This document shows positions 56,976-64,000 of a DNA stretch of 64,000 nucleotides, piece after piece. The stretch's first letter is position 1. Every line of letters starts with the position of its first letter. The position numbers and the translations under genes are program-made. The notes below the pieces were generated by a model. That model had not been told where the DNA came from. It made no database searches and was given only the letters and a program-made list of their open reading frames with translations. This DNA comes from Agaricus subrufescens. Its lineage: Eukaryota > Basidiomycota > Agaricomycetes > Agaricales > Agaricaceae. The DNA is taken from assembly GCA_029945375.1 (NCBI GenBank), contig CM057063.1, positions 1,488,001 to 1,552,000 on the forward strand, written 5' to 3'.

Positions 56976-58406
56976 ATGCCAGGTACAATCCCACTACGGA
57001 GAAAGGCTCTTTGTATCGGTATCAACTACACTCGTGATGAGGAAAGCTTTCATTTGAGGGGTGGCCACAACGATGCGCGTGAGATGGGGAAGTTCCTCTC
57101 CGGTGAGTTTGATTCTAAAAATTGCATTAACTTCTTTTCACACCTATATAATGTCCAGAATGCTACGGCTATGACCCAGAAGACATAGTCATACTCATAG
57201 ACGATGACAGTGGTTCTACTCCGCCACCGACGAAGAAAAACATTGTAAGCGCACCTACACTTACGCGACAAATAAATTAAAATGGTGTTTGATTAGATTG
57301 AAGCGATGAGAACGTTGGTACAAGATGCAAAAGCCGGCGACCGTCTATTCTTTCATTGTATGTCAAGTTGATCTATTTTTATAATGTATCTCATCGTACT
57401 GCAGACTCTGGACATGGTACACAAGTCGACGACAAAGACGGTGATGAATATGACAAAAAAGACGAGGGTAGGTCGAGTTAACATCTGTATCTCAAAGTCT
57501 TTTGATGATCAAACTGGCATTCAGCTATATATCCCGTATGTAAATTAACAGTCATTTGTGAGCGTGCCTTATGGCCATCCATTTAGGTAGATTACAATGA
57601 GACGCAGGATGATGGGAAGATCGTAGGATATATCACTGATGACGTGCGCCCTCGTCGTTCTAATTTCTATCAAGTATTCCTTATCTTTTTTTTTCTAGGA
57701 GATGCACGACATCATGGTTAAACCACTTCCTAAGGATTGTCATCTCACAGCTGTTCTCGATTCATGCCACTCCGGTACTGGTCTTGATCTCCCCTACATG
57801 GTGAGCCTGGTATCTACCCTTCAACTGAAGGAACCTTAAATTATTCTCCCCCGACTAGTATTCTACTAAGGGCAAGATAAAACATATGCGGAAGGGTAAC
57901 GAAATCTTTTTTGGCTTACAATACTGCAAAGCTGAATATGGCTACCCAAGGATCCTTCATAAAAGAGTGCAAGGCAAACGTTGTACGTTATTTGCTTTCC
58001 CTTTTTTCCAATCGCTCTTATCAGCTAAAAAAAAATATAGGTCTCGTGGAGCGGTTGTAAAGATTCAAAAGACAGTGTTGATGTAGTTATAAATAGGCAA
58101 GCATTTGGTGCTCTGTGCAACGCATTCATGACCATTTTACGTAAATAATGTTTTTCCATACCGTTGTGGCTACTACTCACTTATCACCCTCTCATCCCAT
58201 AGGTTCTGATCGCAATCAAAGTTTCCAACACTTGTTAACGAACATTCGAAAGTACTTGGAACATGAAGGTTTGTCACAGGAACCCCAGCTTTCGTGTTCA
58301 CACACAATGGTATGCATCGTCTCTTCAAGTTCTTTTGCTATGTCTCGGCCAATGTTGTATCTTTCGTTTTTTTTTGCAGGACACGAATGACACTTTTGTG
58401 TGTTGA
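56976..58406 (+). CDS. Metacaspase lacking the N-terminal prodomain
   Basis: Tandem paralogue of the upstream metacaspase. From the ATG at 56976 the protein begins [20 protein letters not shown], so the protease domain starts almost at residue 1 and there is no Pro/Gln-rich prodomain. Catalytic His is in [19 protein letters not shown], catalytic Cys in [17 protein letters not shown]. About 57896-57950 is an intron; without it the downstream WSGC block would be out of frame. The restored exon reads [12 protein letters not shown] then [14 protein letters not shown]. The segment between the DSCHSG and WSGC blocks is much shorter than in paralogue 1. It ends [13 protein letters not shown]. About eleven exons. 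All key residues are kept, so it is probably active. Confidence 0.85.
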
Positions 58407-58871
58407 ATATATCGATTGGCCTGCGTTTTCTTTGTACACTCCCTTGTATTTTACTTTTGGTTGATAAACGTCAGTTATACATGATGGCAGTTGCTTGGTC
58501 ATGAGGACCATCTAAAAATAGACGAATACTGTTGAATCGACCGAAAAGGATAAGTGCACGCTAGTCCTTTCTCTCTCTTGACCTAAGAGTTGTGTTTATG
58601 TTATTGGATCTGGTCAGCAAACTAGGGAAAAATACTAGTCACAACGTGCGAAGTGCTACAACTTTAGAGGCACCCCCCTCAGCAACCAAGCCAAATCAGT
58701 GGAGGCTCTGCTCACGAAATGGAAGAACCTAGATCCAATCGCCTAGCCCAGAAAATGGTTCTCGGGAGAATGCCGAGGACCCTTAGTACTTATATCTATT
58801 GCAAATGAGGTTAGTTACCTGACTTCTTTCATCGTGTCCTTCAATGCCCCCTACTTGCCTCTCCTCACGAA
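58407..58871. promoter_or_regulatory. Upstream region of NLR 1 (duplicated)
   Basis: 465 bp. From about 58630 it is recognisably similar to the stretch before the second NLR (about 61740 on): matching ...ACGTGCGAA.GTGC.AC.. and AAGCCAA elements. The duplicated unit therefore includes promoter sequence. Confidence 0.6.
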
Positions 58872-61274
58872 ATGACTCCTAAGAGGAGAAGGGACAAGTT
58901 CAAGGAATGGCTATCGGGCCTCTTCACTCCGAAAGACGAGATCAGGAACGATGGTATGTGTTTAGCTCGACAACATCGCAGACTGATACTCAGAAAGTCG
59001 TCTATCCATAGGTCCCGAACGTCAAGCTGGATCTGGGAGCTTTTTCAGTCATTCATAAAGCTTTGCTATACACAATTCCCAGATGGCGTCTGTACAGGGA
59101 AACCAATACACATACGTTCAAGGGGACAGAAACGTTGTGCCACACAGTGAGTGGTACCGCTTTCTAATTCCTGCTGCCTTAGCTCATTTTGTCAAGTCAT
59201 GGGATTAATCTCGCAGCATATCATTCAGGGTGCTGCCCACGATTCCTCTGCTCGTACTCCACCTCCACGCTGTCATCCCAACACCCGTGTCAAGTTAATT
59301 GCTCGTATCACTGCTTGGTTCGACGATCAAGGCACACAAGAACTTCTTTTATGGATAACTGGCCCAGCTGGCGTCGGGAAATCAGCGGTTGTCCAGACAT
59401 TTGCAGAGTACCTTGCCAATTGCAAATCCCTCGGAGCGTCCATATTCATTTCTCGCCCAAATAAACGCAATAACCCGCATGGCATCTTCATCACTATTGC
59501 TTATCAGTTGGCTACTAGGATCGAGGCATACCGCAACTTTGTTGTTGAGCGACTCAGCCTTGATCCAGAGTTGTTACGCGGTGATATGCAAGCTCAATTC
59601 ACAGCCTTTATAGTTGAGCCATTCGTGGTGAAGAAAATTGAAGAAAATGGTAAACGATGGGGCATACTATTAGATGGGCTCGATGAACTCGAAGGCGAAG
59701 ATGCGCAATGCAGCATCATCCAACTCATCGGCAGCTTTGCCCGTGATCATCCCGATGTTCCCCTTCTCTGGATTATAGCCAGTCGTCCTGAATCACGCAT
59801 ATCCAACACATTCGATGACCCTGAAGTCCATCCCGGTTGCCGTAAAGAGTACATTCCAATCGACTCTACCGAAGCATGCGAGGATGTCGATCGCTTTTTC
59901 CGATCAAGTTTCAAGACGATCCAGAAGGATTATCGGCATTCTGTTCCCAGCGAATGGCCTAGCGACACAGAATTTCTGAAACTCACTGCTGCCGCCTCGG
60001 GCCTTTTCATCTATGCCCAAGTAGTGGTACAATTTATCAGAGATCCGAATCACGCCGATCCCGCCGCCCGACTTGAGAGCCTCGTATCTGTCATTGAACG
60101 CTCCACTACCGTTCCAACAGAAGACAACCCTTTTGTCCATTTGGATGCGCTCTACCATGAAATCCTTTCTTCGATTCCGTCTGCGAAGTGGCCAACAACC
60201 AAACAACTATTTGGCTTCGCAATTCATCAGAGCGAAAGGGGGACTAACTGTCATGATATTCAGCGATGTTTCCGAACCTTCAGAGGAATGTCCATTCTCT
60301 TCGGCATCAACCGACATACCATCCACGTGTGTTTAACCAAATGCGTGTCAATCCTCAAGATACCGGACTGGAAAGTAGCTCATAAGGAGGGATTGACGTT
60401 CCTGCATGCCTCGTTTGCTGATTACCTGAAAGACCCCAGAAGATCTCGAGATTTCTATGTTGGCAGTCGCAGGGATACGGCGGATGGTGCTGTGTTGAGA
60501 CTTCTAGAGATCTGGAACGAGTGCATTGATGACAATATTACTCCAGGTATGCGTGATCTTTTGTCTCCGTAACGTATTCGACTTATGTCTGTTTTAGCTT
60601 CGGTTGAATCCGCGTGGCACCAATATTGCTCAAAATTAGATGACAAGATACCGTCAAGAGCTGTTGCAAAATTCTGTACAACACTCTTTCATGACGTTGT
60701 TTATTGTTTAAGACGGGTAGTATATGGGAATTTGGATAGGCCAGTACAGTCTCCCATATATATGCAGCTACGCAAGGTCCACATTGCCAAGTTATGTTAC
60801 CATTTCAATTCGACGGACTTGCTATGGTTTGTACGGTATCTGGTGAATGATTTCTCAGGTTCTCTGCTTCAATTTTGAAGTTTACTATTCTCACAGGACA
60901 TCAAGGCAAAGTCCAATGGTATAGGACTGTACCGAGAAACACAGCTCCGCGACCTCGAGTTCAAACATCTTGACTTGAAGGAGATGAACCCAGTCAATGT
61001 CCGTAATGGGCATAAGGGCAAGTTTTTCAAGGAAGGTTGGAGACTAAATCGGGTGAGTGTATGCATCGCGCCAAGGTTTGAGCTTTCTGAATATTTTTTA
61101 CAGCCACATTCAAATACCGCATTAAATGCATTTGTATCCAAGCTAGAGTATCTTCGGGAACACTCACCGAATACTAAGGTCATCATTCTCGGAGGTGTAA
61201 GTCAGTGGCGGGTCGCAGTCATTCAGTATATTGAGAATCAGACCGTATGTTATGTGGTTCCTTACCCCGAGTAA
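58872..61274 (+). pseudogene. NACHT-domain NLR-like NTPase, copy 1 (N-terminal stop)
   Basis: STAND-type NTPase. Exon 1 (58872-58953) encodes a basic start (MTPKRRRDKFKEWLSGLFTP). Exon 2 (from 59012) matches copy 2 but contains TAA at 59056-59058 where copy 2 has CAA, so full translation is blocked unless it restarts at ATG 59083 (MASVQGNQYTYVQGDRNVV). From 59201 the large exon is open: WITGPAGVGKSAVVQ (Walker A), WGILLDGLDELEG (Walker B), LLWIIASRPESRIS (sensor-like), then the helical NACHT-associated region. After three further introns the C-terminal exons run to CYVVPYPE and stop at 61274. No WD40, ankyrin or TPR repeats follow. Possibly a pseudogene, or a shorter protein from the internal start. 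Confidence 0.7.
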
Positions 61275-61974
61275 CCCCATATAGACCGAATTTCATTGCT
61301 GATTGGGTTTCTCTCCGAGTACCATGACCTCACCATCATTTCCCCGTTCCTCCCAACGAGTGTTGGGAGATCAAACAGTGCTTTTCCAGGACCGATTCAA
61401 CAATCGTAAAAATGGTCCCTCGGAGTCTTTCCGGCTGTCCGGATCGCACCGCCTTTCGTACGCGTCGTTCTCGGGCCCTGTCACGCTGAGTATCATAAAG
61501 CTGCGTTTGTACAGTGTTACATCGACCTTGCCTTGGTCACTTGGAATATGTTACGGCTATCCCTTTGTTTTCTCTGCTTCAAGTTGCAGACAAAGGATAC
61601 CTAGAACATTATGTTAGTAACCTCTGCTAGCGTGTTATTATAAGGTAAAGTGCATACCAGCCCTCAAACTCCCCCTCCTGAGCTTCAGAAGAGTTGACCT
61701 GGTGGTAATGAATTCGGCGAGAAGACTGGTGGAAAAATAACTACTATAGTCACCACGTGCGAAAGTGCAACTCTTTTAAAGACACCCTACTCTCAAAACA
61801 AGCCAAGGCACTGCTCATAAATTACCGAAATGGAACAGCATAGTAACAAGCACACAGCTGTCAGAAGATGGGGTCTTGGGAAATGTTCAGTGCCCTGCTT
61901 GTCGATAAGTACAGTCCTCTGAGTGATTACTTCATTCTTTCCACCACTGCCCTCTGCATCTCTCTCCGTACAAA
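61275..61974. other. Intergenic between the two NLR genes
   Basis: 700 bp. The first part (to about 61620) has protein-like frames (for example SLLIGFLSEYHDLTIISPF) right after the NLR 1 stop, but broken by a stop. It may be decayed coding sequence of an older NLR tail. The second part resembles the promoter of copy 1. Confidence 0.4.
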
Positions 61975-64000
61975 ATGGCCCCTAGGAGGAAGAGGGTCAT
62001 ATTCAAGCAGTGGCTATCGGGCCTCTTCTCCCTCAAAAGGGATCCTCGGAATGATGGTCTGTGCTTAGTTCGATAGTATCACAGGTCACTACTCAGAAGG
62101 TTGTCTACGCATAGGTCACCAATATCAAGCTGGGTCTCGAGGCTTTTTTGGACATGCACAAAGCTTTGCTATACACAATCCCCACATGACATCTGTACAG
62201 GGAAGCCAATACACTTATCATATCCAAGGGGACCAGAACGTTGTGCCACATAGTGGGTGGTACCGCTTTCCAGCTCCTGCTGCCTGTACTCATTTTGTGT
62301 TTGTCAAGTCATGGGATTAATCTCGCAGCATATCATTCAGGGCGCTGCCCACGATTCCTCTGCTCGTACTCCACCTCCACGCTGTCATCCCAACACCCGT
62401 GTCAAGCTAATTGCTCGTATCACTGCTTGGTTCGACGATCAAGACACACAAGAACTTCTTTCATGGATAACTGGCCCAGCTGGCGTCGGGAAATCAGCGG
62501 TTGTCCAGACATTTGCAGAGTATCTTGCCAACTGCAAATCCCTTGGAGCGTCCGTATTCATTTCTCGTCCAAATAAACGCAATAACCCGCATGGTGTCTT
62601 CATCACTATTGCTTATCAGTTGGCTACTAGGATCGAGGCATACCGCAACTTTATTGTTGAGCGACTCAGCCTTGATCCAGAGTTGTTACGCGGTGATATG
62701 CAAGCTCAATTCACAGCCTTTATAGTTGAGCCGTTCGTGGTGAAGAAAATTGAAGAAAATGGTAAACGATGGGGCATACTATTAGATGGGCTTGATGAAC
62801 TCGAAGGCGAAGATGCGCAATGCAGCATCATACAACTCATCGGCAGCTTTGCCCGTGATCATCCCGATGTTCCCCTTCTCTGGATTATAGCCAGTCGTCC
62901 TGAATCACGCATATCCAACACATTCGATGACCCTGAAATCTACCGCAGCTGCCGGAAAGAATACATTCCAATCGACTCTACCGAAGCATGCGAGGATGTC
63001 GATCGCTTTTTCCGATCAAGTTTCAAGACAATTCAGAAGGATTATCGGTACTCTGTTCCCAATGAATGGCCTAACGACACAGAATTTCTGAAACTCACTG
63101 CTGCCGCCTCGGGCCTTTTTATCTATGCCCAAGTAGTGGTCCAGTTCATCAGAGATCCGAATCACGCCGACCCAGCCGCCCGACTTGAGACCCTCATATC
63201 TGTTATTGAGCGTTCCACTACCATTTCAACAGAAGACAACCCTTTTGTCCATTTGGATGCGCTCTACCATGAGATCCTTTCTTCGATTCCGTCGGCGAAG
63301 TGGCCAATAACCAAACAACTATTTGGCTTTGCAATTCACCAGGGCGACAATGGGACCAACCTTCGTGATATTCAAAGATGTTTTGGTACCCTCAGAGGAA
63401 TGTCCATTCTCTTCAGCATCAACCGACATACTATGCACGTGTGTCTAACCAAGTGCATATCGATCCTCAAAATACCAGATTGGAAAGTGGCGCATAAGGA
63501 GGGGTTGTCATTCTTTCATGCCTCGTTTGCTGACTACCTGAAGGACCCCAGTAGATCTCAAGATTTTTATGTTGGTGGCACCGAGGATATTGAGGATGGT
63601 GCGGTGTTGAGACTTCTAGAGATTTGGAATGAGTGCAGTGGGGATGATGTTGCCACAGGTTCGTGCGGCCTTTTATCTCCATGACGTATCCTAGTTTAAT
63701 AGTTGTTTCAGCTTCAGTCGAATCTGCGTGGCACCAATATTGCTCAAAATGGGATGACAAGATACCGTCAAGGGCTCTTGCAAAATTTCACGCGACACTC
63801 TTCCGTGACACTGTTTACTGTCTAAGACGGATGATACACAAGAACTTGGAAAGGCCGGTCCAGTCTCCCATATATGTGCAGCTACGCAGGGCCCACATTG
63901 CCAAGTTGTGCTACTACTTCGATCCTGCGGACTTGCTATGGTTTGTACTGAACCTGGTAAATGTCTCTCGGGTTCAATTCTAATGATTCTAATTCTGAAC
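61975..64000 (+). CDS. NACHT-domain NLR-like NTPase, copy 2 (3' end missing)
   Basis: Near-identical paralogue of the preceding gene, displaced by about 3.11 kb. Exon 1 (61975-62056) encodes MAPRRKRVIFKQWLSGLFSL. Exon 2 (from 62115) is open here: GFFGHAQSFAIHNPHMTSVQ, then YTYHIQGDQNVVPH. After a 50-odd bp intron (acceptor TTTGTCAAG at 62308) the long exon carries WITGPAGVGKSAVVQ (Walker A), WGILLDGLDELEG (Walker B), WIIASRPESRIS and the helical region ending EIWNECSGDD. Next exon: ASVESAWHQYCSKWDDKI to LLWFVLNL. The window ends inside the following intron, so the last exons are absent. Expected role: heterokaryon incompatibility-like or immune-type sensor, by family. Confidence 0.85.

Noticed and set aside
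57890..57985. Apparent frameshift in metacaspase 2 before the WSGC block
   Set aside because: A 55-bp GT-AG intron (57896-57950) restores the frame and gives a sequence aligned with metacaspase 1, so no frameshift is needed.
61275..61620. Extra C-terminal exon of NLR 1
   Set aside because: The only splice that would reach it needs a 15-bp intron, and the frame is broken by a stop; treated as possible decayed sequence.

Overview
The window looks like nuclear DNA of a mushroom-forming basidiomycete (Agaricomycetes). Almost every gene is cut by many 48-70 bp GT-AG introns. The gene set is typical of that group: F-box protein, DUF6699-like protein, tandem NACHT-type NLRs, type I metacaspases, fungal aquaporins, a sugar porter, SNU66/SART1 and RNase H2A. 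No rRNA, tRNA or CRISPR array was found. Most CDS spans below were spliced by eye from donor/acceptor sites and protein-family continuity.

Layout. 1-1407: 3' part of a secreted GH5 exo-beta-1,3-glucanase. 2706-5985 (-): a protein kinase of about 960 aa with a long unique tail. 6878-8800: F-box protein. 9782-10465 (-): DUF6699-like protein. 10.5-14.7 kb: gene-poor. 14778-15073: a 76-aa two-exon gene behind a TATA box. 15785-16969: RNase H2 catalytic subunit, convergent with 17062-19930 (-), the tri-snRNP factor SNU66/SART1. 19.9-24.2 kb: gene-poor. 24262-31799: two aquaporin paralogues, a medium-chain reductase and a four-pass membrane protein, all on +. 32466-34514: a low-complexity, probably nuclear protein.

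34723-41805 is the most interesting part. It is a 7.1-kb element with perfect 16-bp terminal inverted repeats, matching subterminal repeats and a 9-bp target-site duplication. It carries two convergent genes whose stops lie about 15 bp apart. One is a DUF6589-type protein (possible transposase). The other is a RecQ-like helicase with a C-terminal CCHC zinc knuckle. Both are dead, and all seven premature stops I can place are explained by C-to-T changes on the coding strand. A 0.95-kb AT-rich element is nested inside the helicase.

41.9-52.7 kb (all -): an orphan single-pass membrane protein, a secreted protein with two copies of a cysteine-containing module, cytochrome c oxidase subunit Cox4/5b, and an MFS sugar porter. 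53.4-58.4 kb (+): two tandem metacaspases, one with and one without a Pro/Gln-rich prodomain. 58.9-64.0 kb (+): two near-identical tandem NACHT NLRs about 3.1 kb apart. The first has a premature stop in its N-terminal exon; the second is open there and runs off the window. Metacaspases beside NLRs place candidate cell-death executors next to candidate sensors, but a functional link is only inference.
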